DNA of 64,000 nt from Streptomyces sp. CG4 (GCF_041080655.1 NZ_CP163525.1:1674001-1738000), one strand, 5' to 3'; shown: positions 1 through 8,467, counted from the first letter of the stretch. Notes: generated by a model from the sequence alone, not told the origin. Made by a program: numbers and translations.

Positions 1-138
1 ACGGGCGCGGCCACGACCGCGTTCTGGGTCGATCCGGCGCACGAGCTGACGGTGCAGTTCATGACGCAGGTACGCCCGAAGACGCTGAAGATCTTCCCGC
101 AGCTGCGCCGGCTGGTGCACGAGGCGCTGGTGGACTGA
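1..138 (+). CDS. Serine hydrolase (beta-lactamase family), C-terminal end only
   Basis: Only the last 45 codons are inside the window; the open frame enters from base 1 and ends at TGA 136-138. The fragment contains the stretch AFWVDPAHELTVQFMTQV, which resembles the closing beta-strand of class C beta-lactamase-like serine hydrolases and esterases (their WIDP...FMTQ end). The catalytic SxxK and YxN motifs would lie upstream, outside the window. A strong inverted repeat follows directly, so this is the end of its transcription unit. Family assignment rests on one short motif, and the substrate cannot be told. Confidence 0.6.
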   Translation, partial: TGAATTAFWVDPAHELTVQFMTQVRPKTLKIFPQLRRLVHEALVD

Positions 139-143
139 CCGGC

Positions 144-183
144 CCGGCGCCCGCCGCCCGTGGGGGGAGGCGGCGGGCGCCGG
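144..183. terminator. Bidirectional terminator between convergent genes
   Basis: A perfect 15-bp stem (144-158 with 169-183, CCGGCGCCCGCCGCC and its complement) encloses a 10-nt loop. It sits between the 3' ends of the upstream hydrolase and of the leftward GTP cyclohydrolase II gene, so it can serve both. There is no U-tract, as is usual in Streptomyces. Confidence 0.75.
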
Positions 184-199
184 AGCGGCCGTCCGGCCT

Positions 200-871
200 T
201 CAGGAGCCGTGGGCCACGGCGTCCAGGTGGGGCAGGATGTGGTCCAGTCGCTCCCGCTTGGTGCGCAGATAGGTGATGTTGCTCTCGCATGGCTCGATCA
301 GCAGCGGCACCCGCTCGGTGACCTGGATGCCGTGCCGCACCAGCGCCTCCCGCTTGCGCGGGTTGTTGGACATCAGGCGCACCGAGCGCACGCCGAGGTC
401 GCGCAGGATCTCGGCCGCGACGCGGTAGTCGCGGGCGTCGACGGGCAGGCCCAGCGCGAGGTTCGCCTCCACCGTGTCCAGGCCCTCCGCCTGCAGGGCC
501 ATGGCGCGCAGCTTGGCGAGCAGTCCGATGCCGCGGCCCTCGTGGCCCCTCAAGTAGACGACGATGCCGCTGCCTTCGGCGACGACGGCGCGCAGCGCCG
601 ACGCCAGCTGGTCGCCGCACTCGCAGTGCCGGGAGCCGAACGCGTCCCCGGTCAGGCACTCCGAGTGCAGCCGGGTCAGCACGTTCTCGGTGCCGATCTC
701 GCCGTACACCAGGGCCACTTGCTCGTCACCGCGGTCGTGGTCCAGGTAACCGATCGCCTGGAATTTCCCGTACACGGTCGGCAGCGGTGCATTCACCACG
801 CGTTCCGCACCCGAACGCCGCGAGGACTTTGTACCGAGTACGCCGAGGTTGACGCCGGTGTTTTCTGTCAT
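200..871 (-). CDS. ribA: GTP cyclohydrolase II paralogue with Tyr-to-Met active-site change
   Basis: A protein of 223 residues starting at ATG 871 (MTENTGVNLG), with AGGAAT a few bases upstream; a longer frame to 1015 runs into the divergent gene. The zinc cysteines of GTP cyclohydrolase II are present (C72, C83 and C85 in ECLTGDAFGSRHCECG), as are the GHEGRGIGL and NNPRK motifs. The family opens the imidazole ring of GTP and releases formate and pyrophosphate. At the place of E. coli RibA Tyr105 (KIRAYALQ) this protein has Met124 (KLRAMALQ). From memory, a Streptomyces coelicolor paralogue with Met here stops at the formylated pyrimidine. A creatininase-family gene diverges 38 bp away. This is probably not the housekeeping riboflavin enzyme. 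Confidence 0.88.
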   Translation of the reverse strand: MTENTGVNLGVLGTKSSRRSGAERVVNAPLPTVYGKFQAIGYLDHDRGDEQVALVYGEIGTENVLTRLHSECLTGDAFGSRHCECGDQLASALRAVVAEGSGIVVYLRGHEGRGIGLLAKLRAMALQAEGLDTVEANLALGLPVDARDYRVAAEILRDLGVRSVRLMSNNPRKREALVRHGIQVTERVPLLIEPCESNITYLRTKRERLDHILPHLDAVAHGS

Positions 872-909
872 GATCTTATTCCTAAGCAGAGACGAAAGGC
901 CATGAAAAG

Positions 910-1686
910 ATGAGTGGTTCGGGTGCGCGTGCGGCGGCAGACCGAGGGTTGTACGGCGTGTTGCCGGCGGACACCACGGAAGACGTGACGGCGCGGGGGG
1001 CGGGCGTTTCAGCACAGGTCGCCGTCCTTCCCGTGGGCAGTTTCGAACAGCACGGTGCGTTCCTGCCGCTGGCGACGGACACGCTCGTCGCCTGTGCCGT
1101 GGCGCGGGAGATCGCCGCCGCGTACCCGGTGCACCTCCTTCCTCCGGTGACGGTCTCCTGCTCGCACGAGCATGCCCGGTGGCCGGGGACCGTCAGCATC
1201 TCCGCCGTGACCCTCCATGCGGTGGTCTCGGACATCGCGGCGTCGTTGCGCCGTTCGGGTGTCGACGCGCTCGTCGTGGTCAACGGGCACGGCGGCAACT
1301 ACGTGCTGGGCAACGTCGTCCAGGAGGCCTCCGCGCGCGGTGAGCGGATGGCGCTGTTCCCGGCCGCCGAGGACTGGGAGGCGGCGCGGGAGCGGGCGGG
1401 GGTGCGGACCTCGTTGCTCACCGACATGCACGCGGGGGAAATCGAGACCTCGATTCTGCTGCACGCTCATCCCGAATTCGTCCGCCCTGGTTACGAGTCC
1501 GCCGATTTCACCGCTGACGACCGTCGTCATCTCCTCACCGTGGGAATGTCCGCCTATACCGAATCGGGCGTCATCGGCCGTCCTTCCCTGGGTTCGGCGG
1601 AAAAGGGGAAGGAACTGCTGGCGAGCCTGGCGGATTCCTTCGAGTCGTACTTCGCGTTGCTCACCTCCGCGCGGGAACGCGGGTAG
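910..1686 (+). CDS. Creatininase-family amidohydrolase (candidate formamide hydrolase)
   Basis: 258 residues. The metal-binding pattern of the creatininase family is complete: E46 and H48 in LPVGSFEQHG, D57 in ATDT, H127 in NGHGGN, and E177 in DMHAGEIETS. The family includes creatininase, MftE and the archaeal deformylase ArfB, which removes the formyl group from the product of formyl-retaining GTP cyclohydrolases. The gene diverges from a GTP cyclohydrolase II predicted to keep the formyl group. Deformylation of that product is therefore the most economical inference, though not proven. Only 38 bp separate the two start codons. Its last 133 bp overlap the 3' end of the leftward membrane-protein gene. 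Confidence 0.85.
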   Translation: MSGSGARAAADRGLYGVLPADTTEDVTARGAGVSAQVAVLPVGSFEQHGAFLPLATDTLVACAVAREIAAAYPVHLLPPVTVSCSHEHARWPGTVSISAVTLHAVVSDIAASLRRSGVDALVVVNGHGGNYVLGNVVQEASARGERMALFPAAEDWEAARERAGVRTSLLTDMHAGEIETSILLHAHPEFVRPGYESADFTADDRRHLLTVGMSAYTESGVIGRPSLGSAEKGKELLASLADSFESYFALLTSARERG

Positions 1687-2897
1687 TCCGCCGCGCGGCC
1701 ACCGGTCACGGCGGCTGCGGCGGCGTCCGCCGTGCCGGTCGTGCCGCGCAGACCGCCGTACCAGCGCACAGCGAGGACGACGGCGCCGGGCAGGCTCGCC
1801 ACGAAGCTGAGCACGCCGTACACGACGGCGACGGCGATCCCCGTGCTCGCGTCGAGCCCCGCCGCGCCGAACGCCCAGGCGGTCACACCCTCGCGCGGTC
1901 CGAAGCCGCCGACGTTCAGCGGCAGCCCCATGGCGACCAGGGCGAGGACGGCGAGCGGGATCAGGTCCGCGACCGGGGCGGCGGAGCCGGCGACCCGGGC
2001 GGCCACGACGAACATCGCCAGGTGCCCAGCCAGGACGACGGCGGAGGACAGGGCGATGCCCGGTCCGCCCCGGCGGGAGAGCAGACCCTGGCGGGCCTCG
2101 CCGAGGGCGGTGCCGAGGCCGCCGGCCCGGCGCGCGGGCGCGCGGTTCATCCGGACGGCGAGGCCTATGGCGAACGCCCCGGCCACGGCGAACGCCACCG
2201 GCGCGGCGAGCTCACGGGCCTCGGCGCGGACCGGGGACGGCAGGGTCGGCAGCACCGCCGCCGCGAACACGGCCAGCGCGATCTGTCCGGCGACGCGTTC
2301 CAGGACGACCGCCTTGACCCCACGCCGCAGGTCACCGGCGCTCTGTCCGTGCCGGACCGCGCGATGTACGTCGCCCAGGATCCCGCCGGGCAGCGCCGCG
2401 TTCAGGAACAGCGCCCGGTAGTAGTCGGCGACAGCGGGCCCGAACGGCAGCCGGATGCGCAGGCCGCGGGCCACCAACTGCCAGCGCCAGGCGCTGAGCA
2501 CGGTGGTGACCCCGCCGATGCCCAGCGCGGCCAGCACCGTCACCGTGTCGATCCGCCGCAGCCCGTCCACGAGTACGCCGGTGCCGAGCCGCCACAGCAG
2601 CACGCCGAGGATGACCACACCGACGAGGCTGCCGAAGTGCGTACGGAGCGCACGCAGACCGGGGCGCCGGGGGGTGGGGGTCGGCTGTGCGGTCTCGGGT
2701 GCGGGTGCGGTTTCGGCGGGCGGGCGTTCCGGGGTCCATGGCACAGTCTGGACCGTGCCGGCGCCGTACACGCACGCGCCCGCCGGGCCGGCCTCGGGCA
2801 CGCGCGCGTGTACCGTCCCGGTGGTCGTCGCGCGAGCGTGGGTGCCCGTGCCGATGGCCCGGTGCTCCTGCTCCGTCGCGGCCGACCGTGCGGTCAT
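1554..2897 (-). CDS. Flippase-like membrane protein (lysylphosphatidylglycerol synthase TM family)
   Basis: 447 residues from ATG 2897, overlapping the methyltransferase stop by ATGA. About 120 N-terminal residues are hydrophilic. They are followed by roughly eight hydrophobic segments with the features of the YbhN/AglD-like family: SAWRWQLVARGL, YYRALFLNAALPGGILGD and the late GLPLNVGGFGPREG. Members move or modify lipid-linked molecules, or are the membrane half of LPG synthases; no synthase domain is present here. It is the last gene of the five-gene leftward operon. The final 44 or so codons (after WYGGLRG) run antisense through the creatininase gene and are probably dispensable. A role in exporting a glycosylated product is inference. 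Confidence 0.8.
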   Translation of the reverse strand: MTARSAATEQEHRAIGTGTHARATTTGTVHARVPEAGPAGACVYGAGTVQTVPWTPERPPAETAPAPETAQPTPTPRRPGLRALRTHFGSLVGVVILGVLLWRLGTGVLVDGLRRIDTVTVLAALGIGGVTTVLSAWRWQLVARGLRIRLPFGPAVADYYRALFLNAALPGGILGDVHRAVRHGQSAGDLRRGVKAVVLERVAGQIALAVFAAAVLPTLPSPVRAEARELAAPVAFAVAGAFAIGLAVRMNRAPARRAGGLGTALGEARQGLLSRRGGPGIALSSAVVLAGHLAMFVVAARVAGSAAPVADLIPLAVLALVAMGLPLNVGGFGPREGVTAWAFGAAGLDASTGIAVAVVYGVLSFVASLPGAVVLAVRWYGGLRGTTGTADAAAAAVTGGRAADYPRSRAEVSNAKYDSKESARLASSSFPFSAEPREGRPMTPDSV

Positions 2898-4048
2898 GAC
2901 GCCCCGCCCGTCGGCCGGGGCAGGGCCAGCAGGTCGTCGTGGTGGACCACGACCCGCAGTTCGCCGGCGGCGCAGGCGGCGAGCCGGTCCCGCAGATAGC
3001 GCTCGGCGCGTTCGCTCAGCTCGGGCCGGTGTTCCACGGCCGCGCCCACCCAGCCGCGCAGCCACTGCTCGGTCAGCGCCGACTCGGCGGGCCCGAGCCG
3101 CCAAGGGCTCGGGTGCACCCGTACGGTGGCCCCGCACGCGGCGAACGCCTCGCCGGCCACGGTGACCGCGTCCGGGCCGAGCAGCCCTCCGCGGCGCTGA
3201 TGGGCGTTGAAGGCCTCGGTGATCTCCGCGTCCAGCGGGTCGGCCGGGGTGAGTTCGACGCGCCCGGCGACGGACAGGGTGAGCAGCGCGGGGCAACCGG
3301 CCCCGGCGCAGGCGTCGGCGAGGGTGACGACGTCCTCGCGGGTGAGGACGTCGAGCAGCGCGGAGGCGGTGACCAGCGAGGCACCGGCGAGGGCGTCCGG
3401 GGTCAGCCGGGCCACGTCGCCGCGCCGTGTCTCGACGGTGACGCCACTGCCGTCGGCGGCGGCGCGCGGGGAGGCCACGGCGGCGAAGTGCAGCAGGTAG
3501 GGGTCGCGGTCGTGCAGGACCCAGTGCTGGGGTCCGTCCAGGCGGGGCGCGAGCCAGCGGCCCATCGAGCCGGTGCCGCAGCCCAGGTCGTGCACGGCCA
3601 GTCCGCCGGTGCCGCCCGGCAGGTTCGCGAACCGGATCCGCAGCGGATCCAGCAGGTCCTGCGCACGGGCGGCCGCGTCGGCGGTTTCCCGCAACCGCAG
3701 CCACTCGGGCGCGTACCGGGCCGGTTCGTCGGGCTCGTCGCCGCGCAGTCGCACGGTGGCCCGCTCACCCGGGCGCCCGACCGGCCCGGCCCCGGCAACG
3801 ACCGAGGAGTCCACACCACGCACCCCGCCATCATCGACGCCGACGCCGCGGTCCGCCTCCGCAGGGCTCACGCGACCACTCCCGACGCCGTCGGCCTCCG
3901 CGGCGTTCACCGGGCCGCTTCCGGCTTCGGGCCCGGCCTCCGGGCCGGACGCCTTCCCGCGCGCCAGGGCGACATTCGCCGCGCCGTTCGTCATGCCGTT
4001 CGTCATGCCGTTCGCCGTGCCCTTCGTCCTCGTCTCCGGCCTGGTCAC
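2894..4048 (-). CDS. Class I SAM-dependent methyltransferase
   Basis: 384 residues if started at GTG 4048, which overlaps the glycosyltransferase stop as GTGA. The first 130 or so residues are low-complexity (TNGMTNGAAN, Gly/Ala/Glu rich), so a start further inside is possible. The Rossmann motif I is VHDLGCGTGSMGRWLAP, followed by an acidic motif II region (VLHDRDPYLL) and SLVTASALLDVLT. It resembles class I small-molecule methyltransferases. Its place between a glycosyltransferase and a flippase-like protein suggests that it methylates the glycosylated intermediate. Substrate unknown. Confidence 0.8.
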   Translation of the reverse strand: MTRPETRTKGTANGMTNGMTNGAANVALARGKASGPEAGPEAGSGPVNAAEADGVGSGRVSPAEADRGVGVDDGGVRGVDSSVVAGAGPVGRPGERATVRLRGDEPDEPARYAPEWLRLRETADAAARAQDLLDPLRIRFANLPGGTGGLAVHDLGCGTGSMGRWLAPRLDGPQHWVLHDRDPYLLHFAAVASPRAAADGSGVTVETRRGDVARLTPDALAGASLVTASALLDVLTREDVVTLADACAGAGCPALLTLSVAGRVELTPADPLDAEITEAFNAHQRRGGLLGPDAVTVAGEAFAACGATVRVHPSPWRLGPAESALTEQWLRGWVGAAVEHRPELSERAERYLRDRLAACAAGELRVVVHHDDLLALPRPTGGAS

Positions 4049-5262
4049 GCCGCCCTCCTCGGTGCTTCGGGGAGCCGGGCCAGGACTGCGGCCAGGCTGC
4101 GGGCGGTGGCGGCCCAGCCGTCGAGCGCGGCGCGGCGGCCGCGGGCCGCGGCCTTGAGCCTGCGGCGTACGTCGGGTTCGCCGAACCAGCCGCGCAGTTC
4201 GGCGGCGAGCGCGCCGGGGTCCTCCGGCGGGACGAGGATGCCGGGCACCCCGCCGTCGGGGGCGCGGCCCACCGCCTCCGGCACTCCGCCCACGTCGGTG
4301 GCGAGGACCGGGATGCCGCGGGCCAGGGCTTCGGTGACCGCCATGCCGTAGGTCTCGGCGTAGGAGGCCAGGACCATCAGGTCGGCGGCGGCGTACGTGG
4401 CGTCGAGGTCCGCCCCGGCGCGCGGGCCGGTCAGGTGCAGCCGGTCGGCGAGGCCGTGCCGGTCGATGAGCGTGTGGAGCCGGGCGACGTAGCCGGGGTC
4501 GTGGCCCAGTCCGCCGACCAGCTCGCAGGTCCACGGCAGGTCCCGCACCGCCGCGAGCGCCTCCACGAGCCGGTGCTGGCCCTTGCGCGGGGTGACGGCG
4601 GCCACGCACAGCAGCCGGGAGACGCCGTCGGTGCCGGGCGCGAGCGGCGCGATGTCGGCGCCGGGCGCGGCGACATGCACCCGTTCCGGGGCGAGTCCGT
4701 GGTGGGAGACGAGCCGGCGCACCGCCCAGTCGCTGGTCGCGACGACCGCGGGCACGGCGCGCAGCACGGCGCGTTCGCGGGCGTCCAGGTCGGCGGCGAC
4801 GGCCGGGGCGAGGCCGGTCTCGTCGCCGAGCGGCAGATGGACGAGTACGGCCAGGCGCAGCCGGTCGGCCTCCGGAGCGACGGTCTCCGGGATCCCGCAG
4901 GCCACGAGCCCGTCCAGCAGGACCACCGCGTCGTCCGGCAGGTCCCTCAGCAGGCGGGCGAGACGGTCGCGGGCGGCCTGGTCGGGGCACGGCCAACTGC
5001 CGGGCGCGGCGTGCCGGGTGACCTGCCAGCCGAAGCCGGGCAGGTCCAGGCAGACCCGGCGGTCGTAGGCGTTGCCGCCGCTGGGCGCGGCCGGGTCGTC
5101 GACGCCGCCCGGCAGCACGAAGTGCACGGTGCGCAGGGACATGGAGCTGATTCCGGCCTTCTCGACGGCGACGGCCTTCTCGACATCGGTGGCTCTCTCG
5201 CCGGCGTCGGGCTGCGTCGGTACGTACGACAGGTGCGTCCGCCGCGCGGTCGCCCCGGTCAC
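4045..5262 (-). CDS. GT4-family glycosyltransferase
   Basis: 405 residues from GTG 5262, which overlaps the preceding stop as GTGA. An internal ATG about 40 codons in ([13 protein letters not shown]) may be the true start. A GT-B fold is indicated by the N-terminal [20 protein letters not shown] and the C-terminal nucleotide-sugar site: [13 protein letters not shown], then [20 protein letters not shown] with the E-x7-E pattern, and [10 protein letters not shown]4 enzymes transfer a sugar from a nucleotide donor with retention of configuration. The operon context points to glycosylation of a GTP-derived heterocycle or of a lipid; this is inference. Confidence 0.85.
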   Translation of the reverse strand: MTGATARRTHLSYVPTQPDAGERATDVEKAVAVEKAGISSMSLRTVHFVLPGGVDDPAAPSGGNAYDRRVCLDLPGFGWQVTRHAAPGSWPCPDQAARDRLARLLRDLPDDAVVLLDGLVACGIPETVAPEADRLRLAVLVHLPLGDETGLAPAVAADLDARERAVLRAVPAVVATSDWAVRRLVSHHGLAPERVHVAAPGADIAPLAPGTDGVSRLLCVAAVTPRKGQHRLVEALAAVRDLPWTCELVGGLGHDPGYVARLHTLIDRHGLADRLHLTGPRAGADLDATYAAADLMVLASYAETYGMAVTEALARGIPVLATDVGGVPEAVGRAPDGGVPGILVPPEDPGALAAELRGWFGEPDVRRRLKAAARGRRAALDGWAATARSLAAVLARLPEAPRRAA

Positions 5263-5657
5263 AGGCCACGCTCGTAACTGGCCCAGGCGATGTGCGACTC
5301 GTGCAGGGTGACCGTGAGGCCCGCGAGGCCCTTGGCGCCCTCGCCGAGAGCGCCCTTGTGGATGCGTTCGGCGAGCCGGTCGGCGACCACCTTGGCGAGG
5401 AACTCGGTCGAGGTGTTGATGCCCGCGAACTCGGGTTCGTCGTCGAGGTTGCGGTAGTTCAGCTCCGCGGTGATGAGGCGCAGTTCCTGCGTGGCCAGGC
5501 CGATGTCGACCACGATGTTGTCCTCGTCCAGCTGTTCGCGGCGGAAGGTGGCGTCCACCAGGAACGTGGCGCCGTGCAGTCGCTGCGCGGGCCCGAACAC
5601 CTCGCCGCGGAAGCTGTGGGCGATCATGATGTGATCGCGGACGGTGATGCTGAACAA
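5259..5657 (-). CDS. 6-pyruvoyltetrahydropterin synthase / QueD homologue with altered active site
   Basis: 132 residues, the usual length of the tunnelling-fold PTPS/QueD family. Conserved landmarks are IAHSF (zinc ligand H14), RLHGATF (H28), the [11 protein letters not shown] strand, [19 protein letters not shown] (the LND...NPTxE equivalent) and the terminal Glu (E120 in LHESH). Several key residues are missing. The HGH zinc motif reads HGA (A30), the catalytic Cys four residues before the first His is Ala24, and the catalytic His of LDHxxLN is replaced (LNYRNLD). Normal PTPS or carboxytetrahydropterin chemistry is therefore doubtful. It overlaps the glycosyltransferase start, so expression is coupled. 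Confidence 0.8.
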   Translation of the reverse strand: MFSITVRDHIMIAHSFRGEVFGPAQRLHGATFLVDATFRREQLDEDNIVVDIGLATQELRLITAELNYRNLDDEPEFAGINTSTEFLAKVVADRLAERIHKGALGEGAKGLAGLTVTLHESHIAWASYERGL

Positions 5658-5769
5658 CGGACGACCCTCCAGGTACGACGCGTCTGGTCCCCCGTGTCCT
5701 TACCCGGCGGGGGATGCCGTGTAATACGGCTCTTCGCTTTCCCGCGTTCAGTCCTGTCTCACTCTTTTC

Positions 5770-6765
5770 TCAGGTCAGGCCCGTCTCGGCGTACCGAATC
5801 CGGTGGCACAGGGCGGGGATCTCGCCGGCGGCGAGCTTCGGCATGATGTCCGGGAGGTGCTCGAAAGCGCTCTCCCCGGTGATGAGGGCGTCCAGAGCCG
5901 GGTCGGCGAGCAGGTCGAGGGCGAGCGCCATCCGGTCGGCGTAGCCGCGCCCGGCGCGCGCGGCCGGGGAGACGGTGCCGACCTGGCTGCTGCGCAGGGT
6001 GAGCCGGCGGGAGTGGAAGGCCTCGCCGAGCGGCACGGCGACGCGCCGGTCGCCGTACCAGCTCAGTTCCACAACTGTTCCCTCGGGCGCGAGGAGCCGC
6101 AGGGCGCCGGTGAGGCCGGCCTCGGTGGCGCTGGCGTGCACGACCAGGTCGCAGTCGCCGAGCGCGTCGGCGGGCGTCGCGAAGTCCACGCCGAGCGCCT
6201 CGGCGGTCTTGGCGCGGTCCGGGTCGGCGTCCACGAGCTGCAGCCGTACCCCGGGGAAGCGGGCGAGCAGCGCGGCCACCGAGCAGCCGACCATGCCGCC
6301 GCCGACCACCGCGATCCGGTCGCCGATCAGCGGCGCGGCGTCCCACAGGGCGTTCACGGCGGTCTCCACGGTCCCGGCGAGCACGGCCCGCGCGGCGGGC
6401 ACCCGTTCGGGCACGACGGTCACGGCGCTCACCGGAACGACGTAACGGCTCTGATGCGGATACAGGCAGAAGACCGTACGCCCGATCAGCTCAGCCGGGC
6501 CCTCCTCCACCGTGCCGACGCTGAGGTAGCCGTACTTCACCGGGCCCGGGAAGTCGCCCTCCTGGAACGGCGCCCGCATCACGGCGTGTTGGCTCTGAGG
6601 GACCCCGCCGCGGAAGACGAGCGTCTCCGTGCCGCGGCTCACCCCGGAGTACAGGGCGCGCACCAGGACCTCGCCCTCGGCGGGCGCCGTGAGGGTGATG
6701 TCGCGCAGCTCGCCGTGGCCGGGTGAGCGCAGCCAGAACGCGCGGGCCGAGCGGTTCATCGGCAT
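5770..6765 (-). CDS. Medium-chain dehydrogenase/reductase, zinc-site poor
   Basis: 331 residues; a start two codons in (MNRSARAF) is equally possible. The N-terminal catalytic domain has LVRALYSGVSRGTETLVF. The NAD(P) Rossmann domain begins VVGGGMVGCSVAALLARF and continues LVDADPDRAKTAEALG. The usual zinc ligands (Cys-Gly-His-Glu and the four-Cys structural lobe) are absent, as in the BchC-like branch of the family. It is the first gene of the leftward operon (dehydrogenase, PTPS homologue, glycosyltransferase, methyltransferase, flippase-like), with 112 bp before the next gene. It probably oxidises or reduces an intermediate of this pathway; substrate unknown. Confidence 0.8.
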   Translation of the reverse strand: MPMNRSARAFWLRSPGHGELRDITLTAPAEGEVLVRALYSGVSRGTETLVFRGGVPQSQHAVMRAPFQEGDFPGPVKYGYLSVGTVEEGPAELIGRTVFCLYPHQSRYVVPVSAVTVVPERVPAARAVLAGTVETAVNALWDAAPLIGDRIAVVGGGMVGCSVAALLARFPGVRLQLVDADPDRAKTAEALGVDFATPADALGDCDLVVHASATEAGLTGALRLLAPEGTVVELSWYGDRRVAVPLGEAFHSRRLTLRSSQVGTVSPAARAGRGYADRMALALDLLADPALDALITGESAFEHLPDIMPKLAAGEIPALCHRIRYAETGLT

Positions 6766-6865
6766 CCTCCTGAACAGTAGGCAAGTTGTTCACGTACCGA
6801 GAAGTGCACAGGCCGCGCACAGTACGCGGCGTGATCGACTCTGTCACTCGGCCGGAGGGTGTGCG

Positions 6866-7627
6866 GTGGCCCTGAACAACACATATGACGCGAGGCCCCA
6901 GCAGGAAACCGCTGTGGGCGCGGGCCTACAGGTCCTGCTGCTCGCGTTGCTCGGCACGGCGATAGGCATGGGGCCGGCCGGCTGGCTGACGGGGCTTGCG
7001 TTCGCGTTCGCCACCTGGGCGGTGCTGGCCCGTGCGCTGCACCGCTCCTGCCTGCGCTCCTTCGGCCCCGCGAACCGGGTCACGCTCGGCCGGGCGACCC
7101 TGGTGGGCGGCGTGACCGCGCTGGTCGCGGACTCCTTCGAGAGCGCGCCGCCGGTGACCGTGCTGGTCGGCCTGACCGCGATGGCCCTGCTCCTGGACGG
7201 AGTCGACGGCAAGGTGGCCCGCCGCACCGGTACGTCGACGGCACTCGGCGCCCGCTTCGACATGGAGGTCGACGCGTTTCTGATCCTGGTGCTGAGCGTG
7301 TACGTGGCCACGCAACTCGGCCCGTGGGTGCTGCTGATCGGCGGGATGCGGTACGCCTTCGTCGCCGCGGCCCGCCTGGCTCCCTGGCTGAACGCCCCGC
7401 TGCCGCCGTGCTTCGCCCGCAAGACCGTCGCCGCGGTCCAGGGCATCGCCCTGCTCCTGGCGGGCGCCGAACTGCTCCCCCGGCCGGCCAACCTCGCGAT
7501 CGTGGGGCTGGCCCTGGGCTCGCTGCTGTGGTCCTTCGGCCGGGATGTGCTGTGGCTGTGGCGGACGTCCCGGGTGCCCGCGGAGGCGCCGGCCGGGGCG
7601 GAGCTGCTGGAGCTGGCGGTGCGCTGA
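6866..7627 (+). CDS. CDP-alcohol phosphatidyltransferase family membrane enzyme
   Basis: 253 residues from GTG 6866, chosen because GGAGG at 6853-6857 lies about 8 nt upstream; a frame open to 6629 would overlap the divergent dehydrogenase. The family signature DGx2ARx8Gx3Dx3D is complete: D114-G115, A118-R119, G128, D132 and D136. Several membrane segments surround it. Members move a phospho-alcohol from CDP-alcohol to a second alcohol, as in phospholipid synthesis. Divergent from the dehydrogenase operon, it may put a phospho-headgroup on the product of this locus; this is inference. Confidence 0.85.
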   Translation: MALNNTYDARPQQETAVGAGLQVLLLALLGTAIGMGPAGWLTGLAFAFATWAVLARALHRSCLRSFGPANRVTLGRATLVGGVTALVADSFESAPPVTVLVGLTAMALLLDGVDGKVARRTGTSTALGARFDMEVDAFLILVLSVYVATQLGPWVLLIGGMRYAFVAAARLAPWLNAPLPPCFARKTVAAVQGIALLLAGAELLPRPANLAIVGLALGSLLWSFGRDVLWLWRTSRVPAEAPAGAELLELAVR

Positions 7628-7658
7628 GGGACCAGGCCGGGGCACGAAACCCAAAGAG

Positions 7659-7694
7659 GCAGGGCCCGGACCGGGGTGCCGGTCCGGGCCCTGC
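7659..7694. terminator. Strong bidirectional terminator
   Basis: A long inverted repeat (GCAGGGCCCGGACC ... GGTCCGGGCCCTGC, loop about 8 nt) lies between the convergent ends of the phosphatidyltransferase gene and the YcnI-type gene. The perfect GC-rich stem is 14 bp. Confidence 0.85.
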
Positions 7695-7710
7695 GCCATG
7701 GTTTCGGCGG

Positions 7711-8427
7711 TTACGACCGTGCGGCCCGGCTTCGTACGAGCGCGAACGCGGCGGCCGCGAGGCCGAGGACGCCGACGACCAGGCCGGCGATGCCGAGCCC
7801 ACGGGCGGTGGAGTCACCGGTGTCGGCCGCCTTGGCGGTGGCGGCGGGCGCGGTCCCGGCGGGCCGGGAACCGGCGTCACCGGCGGTACCGGCCGTGAGC
7901 TTCAGCACCGGGGCCGGGTTCTCCGGCTCGCCGCCGCCGGTCGGCTCCTCGATCCAGCGCGCGACCTTGCCGTCGGAGTAGGTCTGCAGGGTCTTGAACA
8001 CCAACTGGCCGACGTCGTGCGGAAGTTGGCCGAAGGCGACGTTGAAGTCCTCGTACTGCCCGGCGTCGATCTTCCCGCCGCTGAAGGTGATCTCGGAGGC
8101 GGCCTCGGTGATGGTGCCGTCGTCGGTCTTGACCGGTGTCCTGAGCTTGGTGGTGGTGACCTTGGCGGTCCAGCCGTCCTGCGGATGGACGAGCACGCCG
8201 AGGACGGGGTGGTCGGTGGGCAGGAAGACCTGCACCTTCGTGGTGGAGGCGCTGTCCTCCTCGTTGGGGACGCGGAAGGTCAGCACACCGTCGGTGGCGT
8301 CCTTGGCGTAGCTGTCGGGGTGGACGGTGACATGCGCGGAGGCGGCACCGGCGGCGAGGAGGACGGCGGCGCCGGCGACCGCGGCGACGGTTCCGGCGCG
8401 GCGCGGGGTCATGCGGGTTACGGACAT
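7711..8427 (-). CDS. ycnI: YcnI/DUF1775 family exported copper-related protein
   Basis: 238 residues. A signal peptide (AGAAVLLAAGAASA) is followed at once by the invariant mature start HVTVHPDSY; in YcnI proteins the N-terminal His binds copper. The DUF1775 beta-domain contains FRVPNEEDSASTTKVQVFLP and WTAKVTTTKL. A Pro/Ala/Thr-rich linker and a C-terminal membrane helix (GIAGLVVGVLGLAAAAFALV) ending in arginines anchor it outside the cell. It is co-directional and 40 bp downstream of a His-rich membrane protein. The copper-handling role comes from the family and is not shown here. Confidence 0.88.
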   Translation of the reverse strand: MSVTRMTPRRAGTVAAVAGAAVLLAAGAASAHVTVHPDSYAKDATDGVLTFRVPNEEDSASTTKVQVFLPTDHPVLGVLVHPQDGWTAKVTTTKLRTPVKTDDGTITEAASEITFSGGKIDAGQYEDFNVAFGQLPHDVGQLVFKTLQTYSDGKVARWIEEPTGGGEPENPAPVLKLTAGTAGDAGSRPAGTAPAATAKAADTGDSTARGLGIAGLVVGVLGLAAAAFALVRSRAARS

Positions 8428-8467
8428 GGGTGAGTCGGTCTCCGTACGAGTGACGTGCGGGAAAGGG

